Origin: Xestospongia bergquistia
Taxonomy: Eukaryota > Porifera > Demospongiae > Haplosclerida > Petrosiidae
Length of the DNA: 64,000 nucleotides
Assembly (NCBI GenBank): GCA_963965975.1
Contig: OZ014419.1
Coordinates: 3,995,677-4,059,676 of the forward strand
Direction of reading: 5' to 3'
Each line of letters starts with the position of its first letter. Positions within the stretch are counted from its first letter, which is position 1. The notes beneath the pieces are model-generated. The model ran no database searches and was not told where the DNA came from. It worked only from the letters and a program-made list of their open reading frames with translations. Below, piece by piece: positions 45,701-59,125 of this stretch. The translations under genes and the position numbers were made by a program.

Positions 45701-48700
45701 GTTTGTCTGGCCTTTAATTATTCATTATTAAAAAATCTACCCTCTAGAACTCAGCCTCTGAGATGTTCTCAAACTCAAAAGGCAACCACTGTCAAGACTC
45801 CAATAGGTCAGTTTGTCTGTTATCTTCTAAGTTATTCATTGTTAAATAATCTAGCTTCTAGTACTAGGTCACTGAGATGTTCTCAGTCTCGAAAGGCAAC
45901 CACAGTCAAGTCTTGAATAGGTCAATTTATCTGTTATCTTCTATATTCATCATAAAATAATCTAGCCTCTAGTACTCGGTCTCTGACATTTTCTCAGTCT
46001 CGAAAGGCAAACACTGTCAAGACTCCAGTAGGTCAGTTTGTCTTTTATCTTCTATGTTACTCATTGGTAAATAATCTAGCCTCTAGTACTTAGTCTATGT
46101 GATGTTGTCAGTCTCAAACAGCAACCACTATCAACCTTCCAGTAGATTAGTTTGTCTGTTACCTTCTATGTTATTCATTGTTAAATAATCTAGCCTCTAG
46201 TACTCACTCTGTGACATGTTCACAGTCTCAAAAGGCAAGAACTTTCAAGACTCCAATAGGTCAGTTTGTCTGTTATCCTCTGTAATTATTATTCATTATT
46301 AAATAATATAGTCTCTAGTACTCGGTCTCTGAAATGTTCTAAGTCTAAAATGGCAACCACTTTCAAGACTGTTATATGTCAGTTTGTTTATTAGCTTCTA
46401 TATTATTAATGTTATAATAATTTAGCCTCTAGCACTCAATCTCAGAGATGCTCACGGTCTCAAAAGCAGCCACTGTCAAGTTTCCAATAGATCATTTTGT
46501 CTGTTGCATTCTATATTATTCATTGTTAAATAATTTAGTTTCTAAGTCTAAAATGGCAACCACTTTCAAGACTGTTATATGTCAGTTTGTCTGTTTGCTT
46601 TTATATTATTAATGTTTTAATAATCTAGCCTCTACCACTCAATTTCAGACATGTCCTTGATCTCAAAAGGCAACCACTGTCAAGTCTCCAATAAGTCAGT
46701 TTATCTGTTATATTCTATATTATTCATTGTTAAATAATCTAGCCTATAGTACACAGTGTCTGAAATTTTCTCAGTGTCAAAAGGCAACCATTATCAACCC
46801 TCCACTAGGTTACTTTTTATGTTTGCTACTATAATATTAATGTTATAATAATTTAGCCGGTAGCACTCAATCTCATAGACACTCTCTGTCTCAAAAGGCA
46901 ACGACTGTCAACCTTCCAATAGATCAGTTTGTCTGTTACCTTCTATGTCATTCATTGTTAAATAATCTAGCTCTAGTACTCGGTCTCTGAGATGTTCTCA
47001 ATGTTCTGTAAAGCCTCTAATAGGTCAGTTTGCTTCTATAATTATTATTAATGTTATAATAATCTAGCCTCTGGCACTCAATCTCAGACACGTTCTAGGT
47101 CTCAAAAAGCAACAACTGCCAAGTCTCCAATAAGTCAGTTTGTCTGTTAACTTCTATATTATTCATTGTGAAATAATCTAGCCTCTAGTTCTTGGTCTCT
47201 GAGATGTTCTAAGTCTAAAAAGGCAACCACTGTCAACACTCCAATATGTCAGTTTGTTTATTTGCTTCTATATTATTAATGTTATAATAATTTAGCCTCT
47301 ACGACTCAATCTCTGAGACGCTATCAGTCTCAAAAGCAACCACTGTCAAGTCCCCGATAGGTCAGTTTGTCTGTTATCTTCTATATTATTCATTGTTAAA
47401 TAATCTAGTTTCTAGTAATCCATCTCTGACATGTTATTAGTATCAAAAGGCAACCACTGTTAAGCCTCCAATATGTCAGTTTGTCTGTTGTCTTCTATAT
47501 TATTAATGTTATAATAATCTAGCCTCTAGCACTCAATCTCAGACACGTTCTCGATCTCAAAAGGCAACCACTGTCAAGTCTCCAATTGGTCAATTTGTCT
47601 GTTATCTTCTATATTATTCATTGTGAAATAATCTATCCTCTAGTACTCACTCTCTGAAAAATTCTCAGTGTCAAAAGACAACCACTCTCAAGACTGTAAT
47701 AGATCAGTTTGTCTGTTATATCTTAAGAGTTATTCATTGATAAATAATCTGTCTTCTAGTACTCCGTCTCTGAGATGTTCTCAGTGTCAATAGTTACTTC
47801 TATATTATTAGTGTTATAATAATCTTGCCTCTAGCACTCAATCTCAGACACATTCTCGATCTAAAAAAGCAACCACTGTCAAGTGTCCAATAGGTCAGTT
47901 TCTTTCTTATCTTCTTTATTATTCATTGTTAAATAAACTGGTCTTTAGTGTTTTGTGTCTATGAGGTTGGCAGTCTTAAAAGGCAACCACTGTCAATACT
48001 CCAATAGGTCACTTTGTCCGTTTCCTACTGTAATTATTATTAATGTTATTAGCCTCTAGCACTCTATTTCAGACACATTGTCAGTCTCAAAAGGCAACCA
48101 CTCTCAAGACTGCAATAGGTTATTTTGTCATTTTGCTTCCATATCATTAATGTTATAATAATGTAGGCTCTAGTACTCAATCTCACACATGTTCTCGGTC
48201 TGAAAAGGCAACCACTGTCAAGTCTCGAATAGGTCATTTTGTCCGTTATGTTCTATATTATTCATTGTTAGCCTCTAGTACTCGGTGTCTGAGATGCTCT
48301 CAGTATCATAAGGCAGCCACTGTCAAGACTCCAATAGGTTAGTTTGTCTGCTTCCTTCTATATTATTTATTCTTAAATAATCTAGCTTCTAGTACTCAGT
48401 CTCTGAGATGTTCTTAGTCTCGAAAGGCACCACTCTCAAGACTCCAATAGGTCAGTTTGTCTGTTTTCTTGTATATTATTAATGTTATAATAATCTAACC
48501 TGTAGCACTCAATAGCGGACATGTTCTCAGTCTCAAAAAGCAGCCACTGTCAAGTCTTCAAAAGGTTAGTTTGTCCATGATATTCTATATTATGCATCAT
48601 TCTATAATTTAGCCTCTAGTTCTCGGTCACTGAGATGTTCTCAGTCTAGAAATGCAACCGCTGTCAAACCTCCAATAGATCACTTTGTCTGTTTGTTTCT

Positions 48701-51700
48701 ATATTATTCATTGTTAAATAATCTAGCTTCTAGTACTCAGTCCCTGAGATGTTCTCAGTCTCAAAAGGGAACCACTGTTAAGACTCCAATAGGTCAGTTT
48801 GTCTATTTGCTTCTATATTATTAATGTTACAATAATCTAACCTCTATCTCTCAATCTCAGGCACATTCTCTGTCTCAAAAGGCAACCACTGTCAAGTCTC
48901 TTTAATAGGTCAGTTTGTCTGTTATAGTCTATATTATTCATTATTAAATAATCTAGCCTCTAGTACTCAGTCTCTTACATGTTCTTAGTCTCAAAAGGTA
49001 CCCACTATCAAGACTACAATATATCAGTTTGTGTATTTGCTTCTGTATTATTAATGTGATAATAATATAGCCTCTAGTACTCAATATCAGAGACGCTCTC
49101 TGTCTCAAAACGCAATGACTGTCAACCTTCCAAAAGATCAGTTTGTGTGTTACCTTCTATGTTATTCATTGTTAAATAATAATCTAGCTCTAGTACTCGG
49201 TTTCTGAGATGTTCTCAGTGTCAATATACAACCACTGTCAAGCATCCGATAGGTCTGTTTGTCAGTTTACTTCTATATTATTAATGTTATAATAATCTAG
49301 CCTCTAGCACACAGTCTTTGACACGTTCTAGGTCTCAAAAAGCAACCACTGTCAAGTCTCCAATAAGTCAGTTTGTCTGTTATCTTCTATATTATTCATT
49401 GTTTAATAATCTAGCCTCTAGCACACAGTCTTTGACACGTTCTCAGTCTCAAAAGGCAACAACTTTCAAGACTCCAATAGATCAGTTTGTCTATTATCCT
49501 CTATATTATTCATTATTAAATAATCTGGCCTCTTGCGCTTGATCTCTGAGATGTTCTAAGTCTAAAAAGGCAACAACTTTCAAGACTTATATGTCAGTTT
49601 GTTTATTTGCTTCTATATTATTAATGTTATAATAATTTAGCCTCTACCACTCCATCTCAAAGATGCTCACGATCTCAAAAGTAACCACTGTCAAGTCTCC
49701 AATAGGTCAGTTTGGTTGTTATCTTCTATATTATTCATTGTGAAATAATCTAGCCTCTAGTACTTGGTCTCTGAGATGTTCTAAGTCTAAAAAGGCAACC
49801 ACTGTCAACACTCAAATATGTCAGTTTGTTTATTTGCTTCTATTTTATTAATGTTATAATAATTTAGCCTCTAGCGCTCAATCTCAGAGACACTCTCAGT
49901 CTCAAAAGCAACCACTATCAAGACTCGAATAGGTCAGTTTGTCTGTTATCTTCTATGTAATTCATTGTTAAATAATCTAGCTTCTAGTAATCATCAGTCT
50001 CTGACATGTTCTCAATCTCAAAAGGCAACTACTGTCAAGACTCCAATAGGTCAGTTTGTCTGTTTGCTTCTATATTTTTAATGTTACAATATTCTAGCCT
50101 CTATCTCTCAATCTCAGGCACATACTCTGTCTCAAAAGGCAACCACTGTCAAGTCTCCAATAGGTCAGTTTGTCTGTTATCTTCTGTATTATTCATTCTT
50201 AAATAATCTAGGCTCTAGTATTCAGTCTTTTACATGTTCTTAGTCTCAAAATGCAACCACTGTCAAGACTACAATAGGTCATTTTGTTTGTTATCTTATA
50301 TATTATTCATTATTAAATAATCTAGCCTCTAGTACTCAGTCTCTTACATGTTCTTAGTCTCAAAAGGTACCCACCGTCAAGACTACAATATGTCAGTTTG
50401 TGCTTCTGTATTATTAATGTTATAATAATCTAGCATCTAGTACTCTATATCAGAGATGCTCTCTGTCTCAAAGCGCAACGACTGTCAACCTTCCAATAGA
50501 TCAGTTTGTGTTTTACCTTCTATGTTATTCATTGTTAAATAATAATATAGCTCTAGTACTCGGTCTCTGAGATGTTCTCAGTGTCAATATACAACCACTG
50601 TCAAGCATCCGATAGGTTAGTTTTTCAGTTTACTTCTATATTATTAATGTTATAACAATCTAGCCTCTAGCACACAGTCTTTGACACGTTCTAGGTCTCA
50701 TAAAGCAACCACTTTCAAGACTACAATAAGTCAGTTTGGTTGTTATCTTCTATATTATTCATTGTGAAATAATCTAGCCTCTAGTACTTGGTCTCTGAGA
50801 TGTTCTAAGTCTAAAAAGGCAACTACTGTCAACACTCCAATATGTCAGTTTGTTTATTTGCTTCTATATTATTAATGTTATAATAATTTAGCCTCTAGCG
50901 CTCAATCTCAGAGACACTCTCAGTCTCAAAAGCAACCACCGTTGAGTATCCAATAAGTCAATATGTCTGTTATGTTCCACATTATTCATTGTTAAATAAT
51001 CTAGCTTCTAGTACTCCGTCTCTGACATGTTCTCAGTCTCAAAAGGCAACCACTGTCACAAAGAGATTAGTTTGTCTGTTATTTTCTATGTTAATTATTG
51101 TTAAATAATCTATCCTCTTGTGCTCAGTCTCTGAGATAATCTAAGTCTAAAAAGGCTACCACTTTCAAGATTCCTATATGTGAGTTTCCTTATTTGCTTT
51201 TATATTATTAGTGTTATAATAATCTAACCTCTAGCGCTCAATCTCAGGCACATTCTCTGTCTCAAAAGGCAACCACTGTCAAGTCTCCAATAGGTCAGTT
51301 TGTCTGTTATCTTCTGTATTATTCATTCTTAAATAATCTAGCCTCTAGTAATCATCAGTCTCTGACATGTTCTCAATCTCAAAAGGCAACCACTGTCAAG
51401 ACTCCAATAGGTCAGTTTGTCTAATTGCTTCTATATTTTTAATTGTTAATTAATCTGGCTTGTAGTACTCCGTCTCTGATATGTTTTCTGTCTCAAAAGG
51501 CAACCACTGTCAAGTCTCCAATCGGTCATTTTGTCTGTTATTTTCTATTTTATTCGTTGTGAAATAATCTATCCTCTAGTACTCGGTCTCTGAAATATTC
51601 TCAGTGTAAAATACAACCACTGGGAAGTCTCCAATAGGTCAGTTTGCTTCTATTATTATTATTAATGTTATAATAATCTAGCATCTAGCAATCAATCTCA

Positions 51701-54700
51701 GACACGTTCTAGGTCTCAAAAATCAACCACTATCAAGTCTCCAATAGGTTGTCTTCTGCATTATTCATTCTTAAATAATCTAGCCTCTAGTACTCAGTCT
51801 CTTACATGTTCTTAGTCTCTAAAGGCAACCACTGTCAAGATTACAATAGGTCATTTTGTCCGTTATTGTCTATATTATTCATTATTAAATGATCTAGCCT
51901 CTAGTACTCGATCTCTGAGAAGTTCTCAGTCTCAAAAGGCAACATATTGGGTATTTGCTTCTATATTATTAATGTTATAATAATCTAGCTTCTAGCACTC
52001 AATCTCAGGCACATTCTCCGTCTGAAAAGCCAACCAACGTCAAGTCTTATATAGGTCATTTTGTCTATTATCTTCTATGTTATTCATTGTTAAATAATCT
52101 AGCCTCAGTCTCTAACATGTTTTCAGTCTCAAAAGGCAACCGCTGTGAAGACTCCAATAGATCAGTTTGTCCTATATTATTTATTGTTAAATAATTTAGC
52201 TTCTAGTACTCAGTCCCTGAGATGTTCTCAGTCTCAAAAGGAAACCACTGTCAAGACTCCAATAGGTTTGCTTCTATATTATTAATGTTACAATATTCAA
52301 GCCTCTAGCTCTCAATCTCAGGCACATTCTCTGTCTCAAAGGGCAACCACTGTCAAGTCTCCAATAGGTTAGTTTGTCTGTTATATTCTATATTATTTAT
52401 TGTTAAATAATCAAGAGTCTAGTTCTTACTCTCTCAGATGTTGTCAGTCTAAAAAACAACCACTGTCAAGCCTCCACTAGGTCAGGTTTTTGCTTCTATA
52501 TCATTAATGTTATAATAATCTCTATCCTCTAGCAATTAATCTCAATCACGTTCTTGTCTGAAAAGGCAACCACTGTCAAGTCTTGAATAGATCATTTTGT
52601 CTGTTATCTTCTATGTTACTCATTGTTAGATAAGGTAGCTTCTAGTACTCGGTCTCTGAAATGTTCTCAGTCTCAAAAGGTATCCACTGTCAAGCCTCCA
52701 ATAGGTCAGTTAGTCTGTTATATTCTATATTATTCATTGTTAAATAATCAAATAATCTATCCTATAGTGCTCGGTCACTGAGATGTTCTCAGTCTCAAAA
52801 GGCAACCACTGTCAAGTCTCCCATAGGTCAGTTTGTCAGTTTACTTCTATACTCTTACTGTTATAATAGTCTAGCCTCTAGCACTCAATCTCAGAGACAC
52901 TTTCTGTCTCAAAAGGCAACCACTGTCAAGTCTCCATAGGTCAGTTTGTCTGTTATATTCTATATTATTCATGGTTATAAAATCTAGCCTATAGTACTCG
53001 GTGTCTGAAATTTTCTCGGTGTCAAAAGGCAGCCACTGTCAAGCCTCCAATAGGTCGGTTTGTCTGTTTTCTTCTATGATTATTATTAAAGGTATAATAA
53101 TGTAGCCTCTAGCACTCAATCTCAGATACGTTCTAAGTCTCAAAAAGCAACCATTGTCATGTCTCCAATAGGTCAGTTTGTCTTTTATCTTCTATATTAT
53201 TCATTGTTAAATAAACTGGTCTAGCCTCTTCTACTCGGTCTCTGAGATGTTCTCAGTCTCAAAGGCAACCACTGTGGAGACATTAATAGATCAGTTTGTC
53301 TGTTATCTTCTCAGTTATTCATTGTTAAATAATCTAGCTTCTAGTACTAGGTCTGTCAGATGTTGTCAGTCTCAAAAGGCAACCACAGTCAAGTCTCTAG
53401 TAGGTCAATTAGTCTGTTATCTTCTATATTATTCATTGTTATAATAATCTAGCCTCTTGTACTCAATCTCAGACGTATTCTCAGTCTCAAAAGGCAAACA
53501 TTGTCAACCCTCCACTAGGTCAGTTTATCTATTTGCTTCTATATTGTTAATGTTATAATAATCTAGCATCTAACACTTAATCTGAGTCATGTTCGCAGTC
53601 TCAAAAGGCAACCATTGTCAAGTCTCCAATAGGATAGTTTGTCTGTTTGGTTCTATATTTGTTCAATGTTGAATAATATAGCCTCTAGTACTCTGTCTCT
53701 GATATGTTCTCAGTCTCAAAAGACAACCACTGTCGAGTCTCAAATAGGTTGTTTTATCTGTTATCTTCTATATTATTCATGGTTATATAATCTAGCCTCT
53801 AGTGCTCAATCTCAGAGACGCTCTCTGTTTCAAAGGGCAACAACTGTCAACCTTCCAATAGATCAATTTGTGTGTTACCTTCTATGTTATTCATTGCTAA
53901 ATAATCTAGCTCTAGTACTCAGTCTCTGAGATGTTCTCAGTGTCAATATGCAAACACTGTCAAGCCTCCAATAGGTCAGTTTGTCAGTTTACTTCTATAT
54001 TATTAATGTTATAATAATCTAGCCTCTAGTAGTCAGTCTCAGACATGTTCTAGATCTCAAAAAGCAACCACTGTCAAGTTTCCAATAGGTCATTTTGTCT
54101 GTTATCTTCTATGTTATTCATTATTACAGAATCTAGCATCTTGTACTCAGTCTCTGACATGTTCTCAGTCTCAAAAGGCAACCACTGTCAAGACTCCAAT
54201 AGGTCAGTTTGTCTGTTTGCTTCTATATCATTAATGTTATAGTAATCTAGCCTCTAGTACTCAGTCTTTAACGTGTTCTCAGTCTCAAAAGGTAACCACT
54301 GTCAAGCCTCCAATAGGTTAGTTCGTCTCTTCTATTCTATATTATTCATTGTTAAATAATCTAGCCTCTAGTGCTCAGTCTCTGAGATGTTCTCATTATC
54401 AAAAGGCAACCACTGTCAAGCCTCCAATAGGTCAGTTTGTCTGTTTGCTTCTATATTATTTATATTATAATAATCTATAATACTCGGTCTCTGTGATGTT
54501 CTTACTCTCAAAAGGCAGCCACTGTCAAGACTCCAACAGGTCAGTTTGTCTGTTTGCTTCTATATTATTAATGTTATAATGATCTAGCTGTTAGCACTCA
54601 ATCACGGACACGTTCTCGGTCTCAAAAGGCAACCACTTTCAAGTCTTCAATAGATCAGTTTGTCTGTTATCTTCTTTGTTATTCATTGTTAAACAATCTA

Positions 54701-57700
54701 ACTTCTAGTACTAGGTCTCTAAGATGTTCTCACTCTAGAAAGGCAACGACTGTCAAGCCTCCAATAAGTCAGTTTGTCTGTTTGCTTCTATGTCATTAAT
54801 GATATAATAATCTAGCCTCTAGCACTTTAATAACTCTGACACGTTCTCAGTCTCAATAGTAAACCACATTGAAGTCTCCTATAGGTCATTTTGTCTATTA
54901 TCTTCTGTGTTATTCATTGTTAAATAATCTAGCCTATAGTTCTCAGTCTCTAACATGTTCTCAGTCTCAAAAGGCAACCACTGTCAAGCCTCCACTAGGT
55001 GAGTTTGTCTGTTTTGTCAGTTTGCTTCTATATTATTAATTATTACATAATGTAGCTTCTAATACTCAGTCTCTGAGATGTTCTGAGTCTCAAAAGGCAG
55101 CCACTGTCAAGATTCCATTATCTCAGTTTGTCTGTTTACTTCTATATTATTAACGTTATAATATTCTAGCCTCAAAAAGCAACCACTTTCAAGTCACCAA
55201 TGGGATAGTTTGTCTGTTATCTTCTATATTATTTAATGTTAAATAATCTGGCCTCTAGTACTCTGTCTCTGAGAGGTTGTCAGTCTCAAAAGGCAAAGAC
55301 TGTCGAGACTCCATTAGGTCAGTTTGTCTCTTTTATGTTACTCGTTGATAAATAATGTAGCATACTAGTACTAGCTCTCTGAGATGTTCTCATTCTCAAA
55401 AGGCAACTACTGTCAAGCCTCCGATAGGTTAGTTCGTCTCTTCTATTCTATATTATTCATTGTTAAAAAATCTAGCCTCTAGTGCTCAGTCTCTGAGATG
55501 TTCTCATTCTCAAAAGGCAACCACTGTCAAGCCTCCAATAGGTCAGTTTGTTTGTTTGCTTCTATGTTATTAATGATTTAATAATCTAGCCTCTAGCACT
55601 TTAACTCTGACATGTTCTCGGTCAACCACATTGAAGTCTCCAATAGGTCATTTTGTCTATTATCTTCTGTGTTATTCATTGTTAAATAATCTAGCCTATA
55701 TTACTCAATCTCTAACATGTTCTCAGTCTCAAAAGACAACCACTGTCAAGCCTCCACTAGGTGAGTTTGTCTGTTTTGTCTGTTATCTTCTATATTATTA
55801 ATTGTTACATAATGTAGCTTCTAATACTCAGTCTCTGAGATGTTCTCAGTCTCAAAAGGCAGCCACTGTCAAAATTCCAATATGTCAGTTTGTATGTTTA
55901 GTTCTATATTATTAATGTTATAATTTTCTAGCCTCTAGTTCTCAGTCTCTTACATGTTCTCAGTCTCAAAAAAGCAACCACTGTAAAGACTACTATAGGT
56001 CATTTTGTCTGTTATCTTCTATATTATTCATTGTTAAATAATGTAGCCTGGTCTCTGAGATATTCTTAGTCTCAAAAGGCAACCACTGTCAAGACACCAA
56101 TATATCAGTTTGTGTATTTGCTTCTATATTATTAATGTTATAATATTCTAGCCTCTAGTACTCAATTTCAGAGACGCTCTCTGTCTCAAAGGGCAACACT
56201 GTCAACCTTCCAATAGATCAGTTTGTGTGTTACCTTCTATGTTATTCATTGCTAAATAATCTAGCTCTAGTACTCAGTCTCTGAGATGTTCTCAGTGTCA
56301 ATATGCAAACACTGCCAAGCCTCCAATAGGTCAGTTTGTCAGTTTACTTCTATATTATTAATGTTATAATAATCTAGCCTCTAGCAGTCAGTCTCAGACA
56401 TGTTCTAGATCTCAAAAGCAACCACTGTCAAGTCACCAATAGGTCATCTTGTCTGTTATCTTCTATAGTATTCATTGTTAAATAATCTAACCTCTAGTAT
56501 TCAGCCTCTTACATGTTCTTAGTCTCAAAATGCAACCACTGTCAATACTGCAATAGGTCATTTTGTTCTATATTATTCATTATTAAATAATCTAGCATCT
56601 AGTACTCAGTCCTTGACATGTTCTTAGTCTCAAAAGGAAACAACTTTCAAGACTCCAATAGATCAGTTTGTCTGTTATCCTCTATATTATTCATTATTAA
56701 ATAATCTAGCCTCTTGTGCTCGATCTCCGAGATGTTCTAAGTCTAAAAAGGCAACCACTTTCAAGACTGTTATATGTCAGTTTGTTTATTTGCTTCTATA
56801 TTATTTATGTTATAATAATGTAGCACTCAATCTCAGACACATTCTTAGTCTCATTATCAGACACGTTGAAAAGGCAACCACTGTCAAGACTCCAATAGGT
56901 CAGTTTGTCTGTTATCTTCTATATTATTCTTTGTTAAATAATCTAGATTATAATACTCGGTGTCTGTGACATTCTTACTCTCAAAAGGCAGCCACTGTCA
57001 AGACTCCAATAGGTCAGTTTGTCTGTTTGCTTCTATATTATTAATGTTATAATGATCCTGCTGTTAGCACTCAATCACGGACACGTTCTCTTTCTCAAAA
57101 GGCAACCACTGTCAAGTCTTCAATAGATCAGTTTGTCTGTTATCTTCTTTGTTATTCATTGTTAAATAATCTAACTTCTGGTACTCGGTCGCTGTGATGA
57201 TCTCAGTCTAGAAAGGCAACCACTGTCAAGCCTCCAATAAGTCAGTTTGTATGTTTGCTTCCTTATTATTAATGTTATAATAATCTTGCCTCTGGCGCTC
57301 AATATCATACCAGTTCTCGGTCTCATAAAGCAACCACATTGAAGTCTCCAATAGGTTAGTTTACCTGTTATCTTCTATATTATTTATTTTTAAATAATCT
57401 GGCCTCTAGTACTCCGTCTCTGAGAGGTTGTCAGTCTGAAAAAGCAAAGAATGTCAAGCCTTCAATATGTCAGTTTGTCTGTTATTTTCTATATTATTCA
57501 TTGTTAAATAATCTCCCCTCTAGCACTTGGTCTCTAAGTTGTTCTTAGTCTAGAAAGGCAACCACTGTCAAGCCTCCAATAAGTCAGTTTGTCTGTTTGT
57601 TATTAATGATATAATAATCTAGCCTCTAGCACTCTAACTCTGACTCGTTCTCGATCTCAAAAGGCAACCACTGTAAAGTCTCCAATGGGTTATTTTGTCT

Positions 57701-59065
57701 ATTATCTTCTATGTTATTCATTGTTAAATAATCTAACCTATAGTTCTCAGTCTCTTACATGTTCTCAGTCTCAAAAGGCAACCACTGTCAAGCCTCCACT
57801 AGGTGAGTTTGTTTGTTTTGTCTGTTTGCTTCTATATTATTAATTGTTACATAATGTAGCTTCTAATACTCAGTCTCTGAGATGTTCTCAGTCTCAAAAG
57901 GCAGCCACTGTCAAGATTCCAATATGTCAGTTTGTCTGTTTACTTCTATATTATTAACGTTATAATATTCTAGCCTCTAGTTCTCAATCTTAGACATGTT
58001 CTCAGTCTCAAAAGGCAACCACTGTCAAGTCTCTAGTAGGTTAGTTTGTCTCTTATGTTCTATATTATTCATTGTTAAATAATCTAGCCTATAGTATTCA
58101 ATCTCAGAAAAGTTCTTGTCTCAAAAAGCAACCACTGTCAGGGCTCCGATAGGTCAGTCTGTCTGTCATCTTCTATATTATTCATTGTTAAATAATCTGG
58201 TCTTTAGTACTCTGTCTCTGAGAGGTTGGCAGTCTTAAAAGGCAGCCCCTGTCAATACTCCAATAGGTCACTTTGTCTGTTTCCTACTCTAATTATTATT
58301 AATTTTATAATGTTCTAACCTATAGCACTCAATTTCAGACACATTCTCGGTCTCAAAAGGCAACCACTCTCAAGACTGCAATAGGTTATTTCGTCTTTTT
58401 GCTTCTATATCATTAATGTTATAATAATGTAGGCTCTAGTACTCAATCTCACACACGTTCTCGTTCTGACAAGTTAACCACTGTCTAGTCTTGAATAGGT
58501 CATTTTGTCTGTTATCTTCTATATTATTCATTGTTAGCCTCTAGTACTCAGTCTCTGAGATGTTCTCAGTCTCAGAAGGCAACCACTGTCAAGTCTCCGA
58601 TAGGTCAGTTTGGTTGTTATCTTCTTTATTATTCATTGTTAAGTAATCTAGCCTCTAGTAATTACGGACACATTCTTTGTCACAATAGGCGACCACTGTC
58701 ATGTCTCCAATAGGTCAGTTTGGCTGTTATCTTCTATATTATTCATTGTTAAATAATCTAGCCTCTAGTACTCATTCTCTAAGATATTGTCAGTCTAGTA
58801 AGGCAACCACTGTCAAGCCTCCAATAGGTCAGTTTGTCTGTTTGCTTCTATATTAATAATATAATAATCTAGCATCTAGCACTCTAAGTCAGACACATTC
58901 TCAGTCTCAAAAGGCAACCACTGTCAAGTTACCTGTAGGTCAGTTTGTCTGTTATCTTCTATGTTATTTATTGTCAAGTAATCCAGCTTAATGTACTTAG
59001 TCTATGAGATTTTCTAAGTGTGAAAAGCCAACCACTGTCAAGCCTACAATAGGTCAGTTTATTCA
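45700..59065 (+). repeat. array of about 118 copies of a 114-bp unit with exon-intron architecture
   Basis: The consensus unit has a 66-bp half (CCTCTAGTACTCGGTCTCTG ... CAAAAGGCAACCACTGTCAA ... CCAATAG) and a 48-bp half (GTCAGTTTGTCTGTTATCTT ... TAAATAATCTAG). The 66-bp half encodes SSTRSLRCSQSQKATTVK plus TPI in phase 1-1, so removing the 48-bp half always keeps frame. The 48-bp half comes in two types: one lacks stops (TATTATTCATTGTTAAATAA), the other (TATTATTAATGTTATAATAA) has an in-frame TAA. The 66-bp half also has two types (SSTRSLRCSQSQ and SSTQSQTRSRSQ); types often alternate, giving a dimer of about 228 bp. Some units have 1-bp indels, stops, or a lost GT (ATCAG). The 66 + 48 length is strikingly constant. 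Confidence 0.85.
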
Positions 59066-59125
59066 CTTCTTCAATGCATCAACAGACTTTTCATTAATTT
59101 AACCATTTTTTCTCTATTTGTGTAG

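Noticed and set aside
49318-53929. Open frames of 60-96 codons within the array as stand-alone genes
   Set aside because: They are read-through of stop-free units across the 48-bp part; starts and ends fall at random units.
45700-59065. CRISPR-like look of regularly spaced repeats
   Set aside because: The whole 114-bp unit is repeated, without unique spacers, and the surrounding genes are eukaryotic with introns.
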